Shown piece after piece: positions 44,889 to 54,084 of a DNA stretch of 64,000 bases (its first letter is position 1; every line of letters begins with the position of its first letter). This DNA is from Parvibaculum sedimenti (GTDB taxonomy: Bacteria; Pseudomonadota; Alphaproteobacteria; Parvibaculales; Parvibaculaceae): positions 124,001 to 188,000 of the forward strand of contig NZ_WESC01000006.1 of assembly GCF_009184905.1 (NCBI RefSeq), given 5' to 3'. The notes under the pieces are model-generated. The model had not been told where the DNA came from and ran no database searches. It saw nothing but the letters and a program-made list of their open reading frames with translations. A program made the position numbers and the translations under genes.

Positions 44889-45377
44889 ATGCAAAGCAAT
44901 CTCGTCGAGACGCTGATCGGCGCTATCGTGGTCGTCATCGCCGGCGTCTTTCTGTTCTACGGCTATTCGAGCTCCGGTATGCGCAGCACGGCTGGCTACC
45001 ACGTCAAGGCCGAGTTCGACCGCGTGGACGGGCTCGCCAATGGCAGCGACGTGCGCCTGTCCGGCATCAAGATCGGCACCGTGGTGGGGCAGAAGATCGA
45101 CCCGTCGAACTATCAGGCGGTCGTGATGCTGAGCCTCGCGCCGGATGTGAAGATTCCGGACGACTCGAGCGCGAAGATCACCAGCGAGGGCCTTCTCGGC
45201 TCCAACTATATTTCGGTGACGCCCGGTGGCAGCCCGGATTACCTCAAGGACGGTAGCGAGATTCAGTTCACGCAAGGCTCGGTGGACCTGATGGGCCTCA
45301 TCAGCCAGGCGATCTTCTCGACCACTGGCGGCAAGGAGGGCGACAAGAAGTCGTCCGGCGCCGCTCCCGCGAAATAG
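44889..45377 (+). CDS. mlaD: outer-membrane lipid asymmetry protein MlaD (MCE domain)
   Basis: The periplasmic lipid-binding MCE subunit of the Mla phospholipid transporter. The 162-residue protein has one N-terminal membrane helix (about residues 8-26, TLIGAIVVVIAGVFLFYGY) and an MCE domain (about 40-115; YHVKAEFDRVDGLANGSDV, VRLSGIKIGTVV, ITSEGLLGSNYISV). The other mla genes are not here, a common arrangement in alphaproteobacteria. GAGGATGAC precedes the ATG, and the next gene starts 2 bases after the stop. Confidence 0.95.
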   Translation: MQSNLVETLIGAIVVVIAGVFLFYGYSSSGMRSTAGYHVKAEFDRVDGLANGSDVRLSGIKIGTVVGQKIDPSNYQAVVMLSLAPDVKIPDDSSAKITSEGLLGSNYISVTPGGSPDYLKDGSEIQFTQGSVDLMGLISQAIFSTTGGKEGDKKSSGAAPAK

Positions 45378-45379
45378 GC

Positions 45380-45793
45380 GTGGCCTTGCGCAAGTTCATT
45401 CGCATCATCGTTGCGGCCTCGCTCGTTGCCGGTTTTGCTGGCGGCGCGCTTGCCGATCCCTATCCGGTCGCGGTTTTCAGCGGCCTCGACAAGACGACGG
45501 CCCGGGTGACGAAGTTCAGCGCCGAGATCGGCAAGCCCACGCGCTTCGGGGCGTTGGAAGTGACGGTCAGGGCTTGCGACAAGAAGCCCCCCGAGGAGCA
45601 GCCGCGCACGACGGCCTATGTCGAGATCCGGCAGATCAACGAGGAGAAGAACGAGGTCATTCAGGCCCCGATCTTCAAGGGCTGGATGTTTGCGGAGAAC
45701 CCGGGCCTCAACGCGCTCGAGCACCCCGTTTATGACGTGTGGCTCAACACCTGCAAAACTTCTTCCGGGCCTGCGTCGAGCGGCAACCGGTAG
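45380..45793 (+). CDS. DUF2155 domain periplasmic protein
   Basis: A 137-residue exported protein with a signal peptide (about residues 1-25, ending GGALAD) and a DUF2155 domain ([63 protein letters not shown]; two conserved Cys). It starts with GTG at 45380, 2 bases after mlaD. Function is unknown; the constant linkage to mlaD suggests envelope lipid or assembly work. Its 3' end overlaps aat on the other strand by 64 bases. Confidence 0.9.
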   Translation: MALRKFIRIIVAASLVAGFAGGALADPYPVAVFSGLDKTTARVTKFSAEIGKPTRFGALEVTVRACDKKPPEEQPRTTAYVEIRQINEEKNEVIQAPIFKGWMFAENPGLNALEHPVYDVWLNTCKTSSGPASSGNR

Positions 45794-46380
45794 AAGTCGG
45801 CCTCTTCCAGCGTCGCCAGATGCAGGCGCGCGCGATATATGTCGCGCGGAATTTCAATCGTCCCGAACTGCTTCAGATGCTCCGTCACGAATTGCGTGTC
45901 GAGGAGCTTGTAGCCGCCCGCGATGAGGCGCGCGATAAGATAGACGAGGGCGACCTTGCTCGCATCCGTCTCCCTGCTGAACATGCTTTCGCCGAAAAAG
46001 GCAGCGCCCAGAGAGACGCCGTAAAGACCGCCGACCAGTCGGCCACTCTGCCAGCATTCGACGGAATGGGCGTTGCCGCGCGCGAAAAGCTCGCCATAGA
46101 GGTCGAGGATGCGGTCGTTGATCCAGGTACCTTCTCGGTCGGGCGCGGACTCCGCGCAAGCCAGCATGACGCCGCGAAAACTCGTGTCGATGCGGACCTC
46201 GAAGGGGGCCGAGCGGACAGTGCGCTTCAGGCGGCGTGGCAGGTGGAAACCGTCGAGCGGGAGAATGCCGCGGCGTTCCGGGTCGATCCAGTATAGCTCC
46301 GGATCGTCGCGCGACTCCGCCATGGGGAAGACCCCATAGGCATAGGCACGCAGCAGCACATCCGCATCAACATTACTCAT
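45730..46380 (-). CDS. aat: leucyl/phenylalanyl-tRNA-protein transferase
   Basis: Adds Leu or Phe to N-terminal Arg/Lys for the N-end rule (ClpS/ClpAP) pathway. The 216-residue protein has [20 protein letters not shown] near the N-terminus (about residues 14-33). [28 protein letters not shown] and [15 protein letters not shown] follow. It is the last of the minus-strand aroQ-accB-accC-aat group, 60 bases after accC, and overlaps the DUF2155 gene end. Confidence 0.95.
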   Translation of the reverse strand: MSNVDADVLLRAYAYGVFPMAESRDDPELYWIDPERRGILPLDGFHLPRRLKRTVRSAPFEVRIDTSFRGVMLACAESAPDREGTWINDRILDLYGELFARGNAHSVECWQSGRLVGGLYGVSLGAAFFGESMFSRETDASKVALVYLIARLIAGGYKLLDTQFVTEHLKQFGTIEIPRDIYRARLHLATLEEADFYRLPLDAGPEEVLQVLSHTS

Positions 46381-46440
46381 GCCGGTTTTCCGCTTGGGCG
46401 CGCATTCGCAGGTGTGCGCCCAATGAACGCATGCAAGACG

Positions 46441-47784
46441 TCAGGATTTCGCTTTGAGATAATTCTCAAGCCAATGGATGTGATAGTCGCCGTTGATGAA
46501 GTCAGGCTCGTTTACGAGGTCCTGAAAGAGCGGGATCGTCGTCTTGATCCCGTCGATCACGAATTCATGCAGCGAGCGGCGCAGACGCATCAGGCATTCG
46601 TTGCGATTGCGCCCATGCACGACCAGCTTGCCGATGAGGCTGTCGTAATAGGGCGGTATACGATAGCCGGCATAGGCCGCGGAGTCGACGCGGACGCCGA
46701 GGCCGCCCGGCGTGTGGAAGCCGGTGATGCGTCCCGGAGAGGGCGTGAAGGTTGCCGGATCTTCGGCATTGATGCGGCACTCGATGGCGTGGCCGGAGAA
46801 CGTCACGTCGTCCTGCGTGAAGCTCATTTCGAGGCCGGCGGCGATGCGGATCTGCTCGCGCACGATGTCGATGCCGGTGATGGCTTCGGTGATCGGATGT
46901 TCGACCTGAAGGCGCGTGTTCATTTCGATGAAATAGAACTCGCCGTCTTCATAGAGGAACTCGATCGTGCCGACGCCGAGATAACCGAGCTTGGCGATGG
47001 CGTTGCGAACAATGTCGCCGATCTTCTGACGCTGCTCCGCGTTGAGCGCGGGCGAGGGGCACTCTTCCAGCACCTTCTGGTGGCGACGCTGAAGCGAGCA
47101 ATCGCGTTCGCCGAGATGGGCGACATTGCCATGCGCGTCGGCAATGACCTGCATCTCGATATGGCGCGGCTGGCCCAGATATTTTTCCATGTAGAGGGCG
47201 TCGTCGCCGAAGGCGGCCTTTGCTTCGGCGCGGGCCGTGGAGAGCGCGCCTGAAAGCTCGTCGCGCGAGCGGGCGACCTTCATGCCGCGTCCGCCGCCGC
47301 CGGCCGCCGCCTTCACGAGCACGGGATAGCCCGTCTCCTCGGCGACCTTGTAGGCTTCTTCGTCGGTCGTGATGGCACCGTCGGAACCCGGCACGCAGGG
47401 TATGCCGAGCGAGCGGGCCGTGACCTTCGCCTGGATCTTGTCGCCCATGAGGCGGATGTGATCGGCGGTGGGTCCGATGAAGGTGATGCCATGGGCCGCG
47501 AGAATATCGGCGAAGCGCGCATTCTCGGAGAGGAAGCCATAGCCGGGATGCACCGCGTCGGCGCCGGTGATCTCGCAAGCCGAGATGATCGCCGGAATGT
47601 TCAGATAGCTTTCGCTTGCAGGCGCGGGGCCGATGCAGACGCTCTCATTGGCGAGACGCACATGCATCGCGTCGGCATCCGCCGTCGAATGGACGGCGAC
47701 CGTCTTGATACCCATTTCGCGACAGGCGCGGTGGATGCGGAGCGCGATCTCGCCACGGTTCGCGATGAGGACTTTTTCGAACAT
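46441..47784 (-). CDS. accC: acetyl-CoA carboxylase, biotin carboxylase subunit
   Basis: ATP-dependent carboxylation of biotin on AccB, the first step of fatty-acid synthesis. The 447-residue protein has the N-terminal [20 protein letters not shown], the ATP-grasp glycine loop [12 protein letters not shown] (about residues 159-170), HIEMQVIAD, and the catalytic region [18 protein letters not shown]. It starts 12 bases after accB ends. Confidence 0.97.
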   Translation of the reverse strand: MFEKVLIANRGEIALRIHRACREMGIKTVAVHSTADADAMHVRLANESVCIGPAPASESYLNIPAIISACEITGADAVHPGYGFLSENARFADILAAHGITFIGPTADHIRLMGDKIQAKVTARSLGIPCVPGSDGAITTDEEAYKVAEETGYPVLVKAAAGGGGRGMKVARSRDELSGALSTARAEAKAAFGDDALYMEKYLGQPRHIEMQVIADAHGNVAHLGERDCSLQRRHQKVLEECPSPALNAEQRQKIGDIVRNAIAKLGYLGVGTIEFLYEDGEFYFIEMNTRLQVEHPITEAITGIDIVREQIRIAAGLEMSFTQDDVTFSGHAIECRINAEDPATFTPSPGRITGFHTPGGLGVRVDSAAYAGYRIPPYYDSLIGKLVVHGRNRNECLMRLRRSLHEFVIDGIKTTIPLFQDLVNEPDFINGDYHIHWLENYLKAKS

Positions 47785-47796
47785 TGCCGTTCCGGC

Positions 47797-48243
47797 CTAT
47801 TCGATGATGACGAGGGGTTCGCCGAACTCGACCGGCTGGCCGTCCTCGACGAGGATCTTGGTCACCGTGCCTGCGCGCTGCGCCGGGATGTGGTTCATGG
47901 TCTTCATCGCTTCGATGATGAGAACCGTCTGACCGGCGGTGACCTTGGAGCCGACCGTCACGAAGGGCGCGGCGCCCGGCTCGGCGGCGAGATAGGCGGT
48001 GCCGACCATGGGCGAGGTGAGGGCGCCCGGATGCGTGGCGTCGCTCGCAGGCGCGGCGGCCGCGGGCGCCGCTGCCGGAGCGGAAGCCGCGTGATGCGCG
48101 ACGGGGATCGTCACCTGGCTCACTTGCCGCGCGACGCGCAGCTTCAGCGAGCCGGTTTCGATTTCGATTTCGCTGAGGTCGGTCTCCTTCAGGAGGGCCG
48201 CCAGCTGCCGGATCAACTCCTGATCGACGCCTGCTTTGCTCAT
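47797..48243 (-). CDS. accB: acetyl-CoA carboxylase biotin carboxyl carrier protein
   Basis: Carries the biotin of acetyl-CoA carboxylase. The 148-residue protein has an N-terminal helical region ([23 protein letters not shown]), an Ala/Pro-rich flexible linker and the biotinyl domain with IEAMKTMN (biotin lysine Lys114). The ATG at 48243 is chosen for the family start. A TTG at 48318 with AGGA upstream would add 25 Ala/Lys-rich residues, but those codons lack the high GC third-base pattern. It is followed by accC. Confidence 0.93.
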   Translation of the reverse strand: MSKAGVDQELIRQLAALLKETDLSEIEIETGSLKLRVARQVSQVTIPVAHHAASAPAAAPAAAAPASDATHPGALTSPMVGTAYLAAEPGAAPFVTVGSKVTAGQTVLIIEAMKTMNHIPAQRAGTVTKILVEDGQPVEFGEPLVIIE

Positions 48244-48329
48244 CTCGCTTGCATTACTCTCTGGTGCTTTGGCTGAGGACTGGGCTGCTTTGGGTGCCGT
48301 TTGGCGGGGTGCGGCCAATGTCGGAAATC

Positions 48330-48809
48330 CTATTTTGAAATGTCGGCGAGGATCGCCTCGAGGGCAAGCTCATATCCCTTCACGCCAAGACCGCAGATGA
48401 GACCCGTGGCAACGGAGGAGATGTGCGAGTGATGCCGGAAGCTCTCGCGCTTGTAGATGTTCGAGATGTGAACCTCGATCACCGGGATGTCGAGCATCGC
48501 CAACGCGTCGTGGATGGCGATCGAAGTGTGCGAATAGGCGCCCGCATTGATGATGACGCCGCCCGCCATCGTCCGCGCCTCCTGGATCCAGGTGACGAGG
48601 TCGCCTTCATTGTTGCTCTGGAGGCAAAGGACCGAGGCGCCCAGCGACCTGGCGCGGGCAGCGAGCGACTTCTCGACGTCGGCAAGCGTCGCGCGGCCAT
48701 AAATCTCCGGTTCCCGCTGTCCGAGCAGGTTGAGATTTGGGCCGTTCAGCACATAGATCGGCTTCGTTGCGATCGGCTTTGCGGCAGGTTTTGTAGCCCG
48801 TTTGGCCAT
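48330..48809 (-). CDS. aroQ: 3-dehydroquinate dehydratase, type II
   Basis: Converts 3-dehydroquinate to 3-dehydroshikimate in aromatic amino-acid synthesis. The 159-residue protein is a dodecameric type II enzyme. A short Lys/Ala/Pro-rich head leads to [19 protein letters not shown] (Tyr at the active site), [42 protein letters not shown] (catalytic His) and [11 protein letters not shown]. It is the first gene of the minus-strand group with accB-accC. Confidence 0.95.
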   Translation of the reverse strand: MAKRATKPAAKPIATKPIYVLNGPNLNLLGQREPEIYGRATLADVEKSLAARARSLGASVLCLQSNNEGDLVTWIQEARTMAGGVIINAGAYSHTSIAIHDALAMLDIPVIEVHISNIYKRESFRHHSHISSVATGLICGLGVKGYELALEAILADISK

Positions 48810-48995
48810 TTTCGTCCCGGGTCCCGGCTGGCGGAATTATCTGGGGGAAAGGGGCAGGAATGTGTCCATCTCAAGCCCCTCGCGCCCCTGTCCCCGATTC
48901 GAGGCGGTCCAGTTATACGCAAGTCCCGTAATGGGCGAAAGGCTTTAACCCGCTTTGCCGCGCCGCTTGAATTGGGAGGTCCGCTCACCCATTAT

Positions 48996-49017
48996 CCCGG
49001 CCAGCAAGAGGGCCGGG
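48996..49017 (+). other. hairpin in the thiS leader
   Basis: A 7-base-pair stem CCCGGCC / GGCCGGG with an 8-base loop, about 54 bases before the thiS ATG. No TPP-riboswitch core was seen in the 260-base gap between aroQ and thiS. The hairpin may affect translation or be incidental. Confidence 0.3.
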
Positions 49018-49070
49018 TGCCCCTGCGGAACCCCCAAAGCGCCTCCCGACTGGGACGTAACGAGACCGGC

Positions 49071-49271
49071 ATGCAGTTAACCATCAATGGTGATATTCAC
49101 GAGGCCCAGGCGCCGCTGACGGTGCTGGGGCTGATCGAGCGCTTCGGGCTCGATCCGCGCAAGGTCGCCATCGAGCGCAATTTCGAAATCGTGCCGCGCT
49201 CGGTCTATGGCGAAACGCAGCTCGCGGATGGCGACCGGCTGGAGATCGTTCATTTTGTCGGCGGCGGTTGA
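49071..49271 (+). CDS. thiS: sulfur carrier protein ThiS
   Basis: A 66-residue ubiquitin-like sulfur carrier for thiazole synthesis. It has the beta-grasp pattern ([19 protein letters not shown], then [18 protein letters not shown], then [14 protein letters not shown]), ending in the Gly-Gly that becomes a thiocarboxylate. The ATG at 49071 gives the family length. It is followed 22 bases later by thiG. Confidence 0.93.
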   Translation: MQLTINGDIHEAQAPLTVLGLIERFGLDPRKVAIERNFEIVPRSVYGETQLADGDRLEIVHFVGGG

Positions 49272-49293
49272 GCCGCTTGCCAGGAGATATCAG

Positions 49294-50103
49294 GTGACTG
49301 AAACGGCGAAGATCGACGCGGCTGAGACGGCCGGCGACGACAGCATCACCATCGCAGGCCGCACCTACAGGTCGCGGCTCATCGTGGGCACGGGCAAATA
49401 CAAGGATCTGGCGCAGAACGCCGCCGCCGTCGAGGCGGCAGGCGCGGAGATCGTCACTGTTGCCGTGCGCCGCGTGAACGTGACGAACCCCAAGGAGCCG
49501 ATGCTGGTCGACTATATCGACCCGAAGAAGGTGACCTATCTGCCGAATACGGCGGGCTGCTACACGGCGGAAGACGCGGTGCGCACGCTGCGCCTCGCGC
49601 GTGAGGCGGGCGGCTGGAACCTTGTGAAGCTCGAAGTGCTGGGCGACCAGAAGACGCTCTATCCCGACATGATCGAGACGCTGCGGGCAGCGGAAGCGCT
49701 CATCAAGGACGGCTTCGAGGTGATGGTCTATTGCACCGACGATCCGATCATGGCGAAGAAGCTGGAGGAGCTTGGCTGCTGCGCGATCATGCCGCTCGCA
49801 GCCCCCATCGGTTCGGGCCTCGGCATCCAGAATCCGATCAATATCCGCCTCATCATCGAGCAGGCGAAAGTGCCCGTGCTGGTCGATGCGGGCGTGGGCA
49901 CTGCATCCGATGCAGCGATCGCCATGGAACTCGGCTGCGATGGCGTGTTGATGAATACGGCGATTGCGGAGGCGAAAGACCCGATCCGCATGGCGCGGGC
50001 GATGAAGCTCGCGGTGGAGGCGGGACGGCTTGCCTATCTCGCCGGACGCATGCCCAAGAAGAAATATGCCGATCCGTCCTCGCCGCTGTCTGGCCTGATC
50101 TGA
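49294..50103 (+). CDS. thiG: thiazole synthase ThiG
   Basis: Forms the thiazole of thiamine from DXP, dehydroglycine and ThiS thiocarboxylate. The 269-residue TIM barrel has [11 protein letters not shown], the catalytic region TVAVRRVNV and [20 protein letters not shown] (outer residues about 90-109). VKLEVLGD (Schiff-base Lys), [12 protein letters not shown] and [18 protein letters not shown] follow. It starts with GTG at 49294 behind AGGAGA. The family Lys in LVKLEV is present. thiS-thiG form an operon. Confidence 0.95.
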   Translation: MTETAKIDAAETAGDDSITIAGRTYRSRLIVGTGKYKDLAQNAAAVEAAGAEIVTVAVRRVNVTNPKEPMLVDYIDPKKVTYLPNTAGCYTAEDAVRTLRLAREAGGWNLVKLEVLGDQKTLYPDMIETLRAAEALIKDGFEVMVYCTDDPIMAKKLEELGCCAIMPLAAPIGSGLGIQNPINIRLIIEQAKVPVLVDAGVGTASDAAIAMELGCDGVLMNTAIAEAKDPIRMARAMKLAVEAGRLAYLAGRMPKKKYADPSSPLSGLI

Positions 50104-50145
50104 GGCTGGCCGACCCGGGGCGTTGCCCTGGATCGGCCCACGGTC

Positions 50146-50940
50146 TCAGCAGTTCGCGCCGCAGGTCTCCCGCGCATCCTTGATGGCGGCGACGAGTTCG
50201 TCCTTATCGAGCGCGCCGGCGATGAGCTTGCCGCCGATGATGAAGCCCGGTGTGCCCTTGATGGCGAGCGCATCGGCGAGCTCGTAATTGCGCGTGATGA
50301 GCTTCTTGATCTTCGCGTCGTTCATGTCGCGCTTCAGGCGCGCGGTGTCGAGCCCGACATCGGCGGCGGCCTGCATGATGGCTTCGTCGGTAAGCTGTCC
50401 CTTATGGTGGAACAGCGCCTGATGGAACTCGAAATACTTGCCCTGCTTCATTGAGGCGACGGCGGCGCGCGTGGCCGTGACCGACTCTTCGCCGAGAATG
50501 GGGAATTCCTTCAGCACAAGGCGGATATTCCCGTCCTTCTTCAGCGTATCCATCAAGGGGCCGAAGCTGCGCTTGCAGTAGCCGCACTGATAGTCGAAGA
50601 ACTCGACGATGGTGACGTCGCCCTTGGGGTTGCCCGCGACGTAGCTGTCGGCATCGTTGAAAATCGCAGCCCGGTTCGCGGCGATGGCGCCGTCCTGCTT
50701 CTGGCGGTCGGAAGCTGCCTGCTTCTTGTCGAGTTCCTGCATCGCCTCGATCAGCACTTCGGGGTGCTTGAGGAGATAGTCATGCACGATCTTCTCGATG
50801 TCGCCCGTCTGTTCGGCGCTGAAGCTGCGGTCTTGCGTCGTGGGCGTTCCGGCAGTCGCGGCGCCGGCAAGGCCGAGGGCCGCAAGGGCCAGCGCGGCCA
50901 TTGTGGCAAGGGTCGTGATAACAGAGCGACGCATACTCAT
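50146..50940 (-). CDS. DsbA-family thioredoxin-fold protein
   Basis: A periplasmic dithiol oxidoreductase of 264 residues. After a signal peptide (about residues 1-30) comes a helical N-terminal extension (DIEKIVHDYLLKHPEVLIEAMQELDKKQ), then the thioredoxin domain. It has the active site FFDYQCGYCKRSF and the cis-Pro loop KGTPGFIIGG. The extension resembles the DsbA/ScsC/Com1-type proteins rather than classical DsbA. Its ATG overlaps the stop of the M48 protease gene (TCAT), so the two are one operon and may work together on envelope proteins. Confidence 0.9.
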   Translation of the reverse strand: MSMRRSVITTLATMAALALAALGLAGAATAGTPTTQDRSFSAEQTGDIEKIVHDYLLKHPEVLIEAMQELDKKQAASDRQKQDGAIAANRAAIFNDADSYVAGNPKGDVTIVEFFDYQCGYCKRSFGPLMDTLKKDGNIRLVLKEFPILGEESVTATRAAVASMKQGKYFEFHQALFHHKGQLTDEAIMQAAADVGLDTARLKRDMNDAKIKKLITRNYELADALAIKGTPGFIIGGKLIAGALDKDELVAAIKDARETCGANC

Positions 50941-52277
50941 CCTTCTTCCTGCATGAGATCCTGGGCCCGGAGCCATTCGGGCGAGCCTTGTTTCAAATGT
51001 TTCTGCGCGACGGCGGCATGGCCGCGCGCGTCGCGCATCTCGCCGATCGACTCGTAGTACTCGGCGGTCGAGAGTTCAGCCATGCCTATATTGTTCAACC
51101 GGCCATAGGCAATGGCGAGCTGGAAAAAGGTCGTCGGATTTTCAGGATCGCGTTTGACCGAATCCTGCAGGTAGCCGAGCGCCTCCTTGTCATAGGCGGG
51201 TTTCTCCGCCGCGAGGAGCGCCTGACCAAGCTCAAGCTGAAGCTGCGGCTCGTCCGGATTGAGCGACAGCGCCTTGCGGTAAGGCTCGATGGAATCGGGA
51301 ACCTTGCCGCCTTCGAACAATACCTGGCCCTTGAGTTCCCAGAGATAGGGATTGCTGGCCTCCTTCTGGAGCAGGGGAGCAAGCTCCGCCAGCGACTTAT
51401 CGTTGTCGCCATTCTTGTGATAGGCGATCGAGCGCGCGTAGCGAGCATAGTCGCTCTGATCGGACTCGGGATAGCGGCGGAAGGTTACCACCGGGTCATC
51501 GACAAAGCCGTTGAGCTTCGCCTGCACCATCTTCAGCTGATGCACCCGTTCCGGCGAGTCGGTCCTCGAGTAGAAGGGCGAGGCCTTCACCCGTTCCTCA
51601 AGCGCGGCGAGGCGCTCTTCCGAGATGGGGTGACTACGGATGAAAGGATCCTGCTGGGTCGTGGACAGAGCTTCCTGATCGCGGAACTTGGAGAAAAGGT
51701 CGAGCATGCCCTTGCCGGAGATGCCCGCCTTCTGGAGATAGGTCGCGCCCGCCTGGTCGGCGCTGCCTTCCTGCTGGCGGCTATAGGCGAGGACCGAGCG
51801 TTGGGAGACCTGCGCGCCGCCCGTGATGATTGCCATGCCTGCGTCGCCCGCGCCGGCCGCCATGGCGCCGACGCCAAGGATCATGGACGCGATCATGGGC
51901 ATGCTCAGCTTGTCCATGGCCTCCGTGCCGCGCACCAGATGGCCGCCGGCCATGTGGCCGGTTTCATGCGCAATGACGCCGGTGAGTTCGAGGGGCGTGT
52001 CGACCTGGGTGATGAGGCCGGTATTGAGGAAGAGGCGCTGGCCGGCGGCCACGAAGGCATTGATCGTATCGTCCTGCACCAGATAGACGCGTACCGACGA
52101 AGGGTTCAGGCCTGCGGCGCGCCAGATCGGCAGCGCATATTCGCGCACCATGTTTTCCGTCTCGGCGTCGCGGACGAGCGAAATTCCGTCCGCCAGGGCG
52201 GGCGAGACGCCTGAAAAGGCGAGCAGAGCGGAGAGGCAGAAGGCGCCTGCTGCTTTGGCCGCGTATCTAATCGACAT
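50937..52277 (-). CDS. periplasmic M48-family metalloprotease with TPR repeats (BepA-like)
   Basis: An outer-membrane-protein quality-control protease of the BepA type. The 446-residue protein has a signal peptide (about residues 1-29, ending SPALAD) and the zinc motif HETGHMAGGH (His104, Glu105, His108). A second acidic ligand is in EGSADQAGATYL. C-terminal tetratricopeptide repeats (about 290-440) follow. A role in assembling or clearing OMPs and LptD is known for BepA and is inferred here. It shares its operon with the DsbA-like gene. Confidence 0.92.
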   Translation of the reverse strand: MSIRYAAKAAGAFCLSALLAFSGVSPALADGISLVRDAETENMVREYALPIWRAAGLNPSSVRVYLVQDDTINAFVAAGQRLFLNTGLITQVDTPLELTGVIAHETGHMAGGHLVRGTEAMDKLSMPMIASMILGVGAMAAGAGDAGMAIITGGAQVSQRSVLAYSRQQEGSADQAGATYLQKAGISGKGMLDLFSKFRDQEALSTTQQDPFIRSHPISEERLAALEERVKASPFYSRTDSPERVHQLKMVQAKLNGFVDDPVVTFRRYPESDQSDYARYARSIAYHKNGDNDKSLAELAPLLQKEASNPYLWELKGQVLFEGGKVPDSIEPYRKALSLNPDEPQLQLELGQALLAAEKPAYDKEALGYLQDSVKRDPENPTTFFQLAIAYGRLNNIGMAELSTAEYYESIGEMRDARGHAAVAQKHLKQGSPEWLRAQDLMQEEG

Positions 52278-52585
52278 TTACTGGCTTTTCCATCGTCTGC
52301 GGCATAGTGCCGGCCGCTTCGAAAATTTGCCGAAATCGGGTCCGGCGCGATCGTTCGGTCCTTCGGCATGCTCCGCGTTTGAGGTTCCGGGCCGGAAATG
52401 GGCGTTGAAACCCTCACGCGGGGCGACTAAACGGTAGGGGTCAGTGATAGACCCGTCAATCGAGCTCCAGACTATCTTCTTGAACGCTCCGAACATGCCG
52501 TTTCCTGCGCTTTGCGAGAGCAAGAAAAGCCGGGATTGAGGCCAAATTGTGAACAGGCCGGAGACGGCCAAATGGGGAGGACAGC
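52278..52585. other. 308-base divergent gap, M48 protease / GGT-like gene
   Basis: Contains no gene. It holds the promoters of both flanking genes. GGAGG five bases before the GTG at 52586 is the ribosome site of the GGT-like gene. No further motif was recognised. Confidence 0.4.
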
Positions 52586-54073
52586 GTGCGCCATAATTGG
52601 TCTAACAAGGTCCGGTCGAGCCGGAGCCGGATGACAGCCCGAGTGCTGCCTTTCCTCGGACATGCGGTTCTTGCCGGCTCGCTCGCGGCCTGTTCGTCGA
52701 CTGGCCTCAGCGGCGAGGCGCCGCTCGGGGCGACGGTGACCAACAGCAGCATCGAGACCAAGTATCAGCGCGATGACGTGGCCGGCAAGAAGCTCGCCAT
52801 GGACACGTCCGATTCGACCTTTGCGGGCGCGGTGGTGGCCGACGAGCCGACGGCGGCGCTCATCGGGCGTAATGCGCTCGAAAAGGGCGGCAATGCAGCC
52901 GATGCGGCGACAGCGCTTTATTTCGCGCTTTCTGTGACCTATCCGGCGGCGGCCGGGCTTGGCGGCGGTGGCGTATGCCTCGCGCGGGCCGCGGACAAGC
53001 CGACGGTCGAAACCATTTCCTTCCTGCCGCGCCAGCCCATCAGCGGCGGGCCCGTCGCCGTTCCTGGCAATGTGCGCGGCTTCGCGCTGCTGCAGGCAAA
53101 ATATGGTTCGAAATCCTGGAGCGAACTCATTTCGCCTGCTGAGCGCCTCGCGGCGACAGGCTTCCCGGTGTCGCGGGCCACGGGCAGGCAGCTGACCGAT
53201 GGCGGACTGGCATTTGCCAACTCGGCGGATCTGCGCCGCTTGTTCACCGCCGATGGCGAGCGCGGCTATCGCGAACTCGACACTTTCGCCCAGGTGAATC
53301 TTGCGACGACGCTCGCGCATATTCGCAGCAAGGGCGCTCCCGGCTTCTACACCGGTGAGACCGCTCGCCAGTTGATCGAGCAGGCGCGCACGAAGGGCGG
53401 GGCGCTGTCGCAGGCGGACCTGACCAACTATCGCGCCGATGTGGCGCCCGCGCAGCAGATTCAGGCGGGCGATGCGTTCGTCGCGCTTCCGGCTCAGTCG
53501 CTCGGCGCCGGCGTTTTCTCCGGCGCGCTCTGGAACGCTGTCCTGGGCAGGTCTGACGCGGCGGGGCTGACGGATGCCGCGGACAAGACGGCACTTTCTC
53601 TCGGTTCTCCGAACATGTCGCTGGACCGCGATTTCGGCACGACATCCTTCGCCGTCGTCGACGCCAAGGGCGGGGCGGTCGCCTGCTCGGTGACGCTGAA
53701 TGGCGCCTTCGGCTCGGGCCGGGCAGCGGAGGCCGCGGGCGTCGTCTTCGCCTCGTCGCCTGCGGTCCCGCGGGGTATTGCCTCGAACCTGCTGACGCCG
53801 GTGATGATCATCAACCCGAATAACAAAAACCTCTATTTTGCGGGTGCTGGCGGCGGTGCGCCAAAGGGCGCGGCGGCCATCCTGCACACCGCGCAGGCAG
53901 CACTGGCAGACGGCAATACGGCGCTGCCCGCCCTGCAGGCGAGTCCGGCTGACGCGCGCTCGCCCGCTTCGGCGATCATCTGCCCCACCGGCCTGCCGTC
54001 GGGCGTCTGCACGATGGGCGTCGGCCCGAAGAGCGACGGCGTCGGCTTCGGCGCTGTGCGCTCAGGGTCCTGA
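52586..54073 (+). CDS. divergent gamma-glutamyltransferase-like lipoprotein
   Basis: A 495-residue Ntn-hydrolase of the GGT family, shorter than the usual 560-580. The N-terminus is a lipoprotein signal with lipobox LAAC (Cys36). GGNAADAATALYF and YPAAAGLGGGG are conserved. The autocleavage site is FGTTSFAVVD, with Thr352 as the predicted nucleophile (TTS rather than the usual TTH). The small subunit would be only about 144 residues. The Arg-Glu that normally binds the gamma-glutamyl carboxylate after the GGGG loop is replaced by FLPRQP, so the substrate may differ. Confidence 0.82.
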   Translation: MRHNWSNKVRSSRSRMTARVLPFLGHAVLAGSLAACSSTGLSGEAPLGATVTNSSIETKYQRDDVAGKKLAMDTSDSTFAGAVVADEPTAALIGRNALEKGGNAADAATALYFALSVTYPAAAGLGGGGVCLARAADKPTVETISFLPRQPISGGPVAVPGNVRGFALLQAKYGSKSWSELISPAERLAATGFPVSRATGRQLTDGGLAFANSADLRRLFTADGERGYRELDTFAQVNLATTLAHIRSKGAPGFYTGETARQLIEQARTKGGALSQADLTNYRADVAPAQQIQAGDAFVALPAQSLGAGVFSGALWNAVLGRSDAAGLTDAADKTALSLGSPNMSLDRDFGTTSFAVVDAKGGAVACSVTLNGAFGSGRAAEAAGVVFASSPAVPRGIASNLLTPVMIINPNNKNLYFAGAGGGAPKGAAAILHTAQAALADGNTALPALQASPADARSPASAIICPTGLPSGVCTMGVGPKSDGVGFGAVRSGS

Positions 54074-54084
54074 GCTTTCGTCTG

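Noticed and set aside
48244-48318. N-terminal extension of AccB from a TTG at 48318
   Set aside because: The extra codons lack the GC third-base bias and the family start is the ATG at 48243; kept only as an alternative.
48810-49070. Possible TPP riboswitch before thiS
   Set aside because: The conserved CTGAGA/ACCTGA-type core is missing; only a simple hairpin is present.
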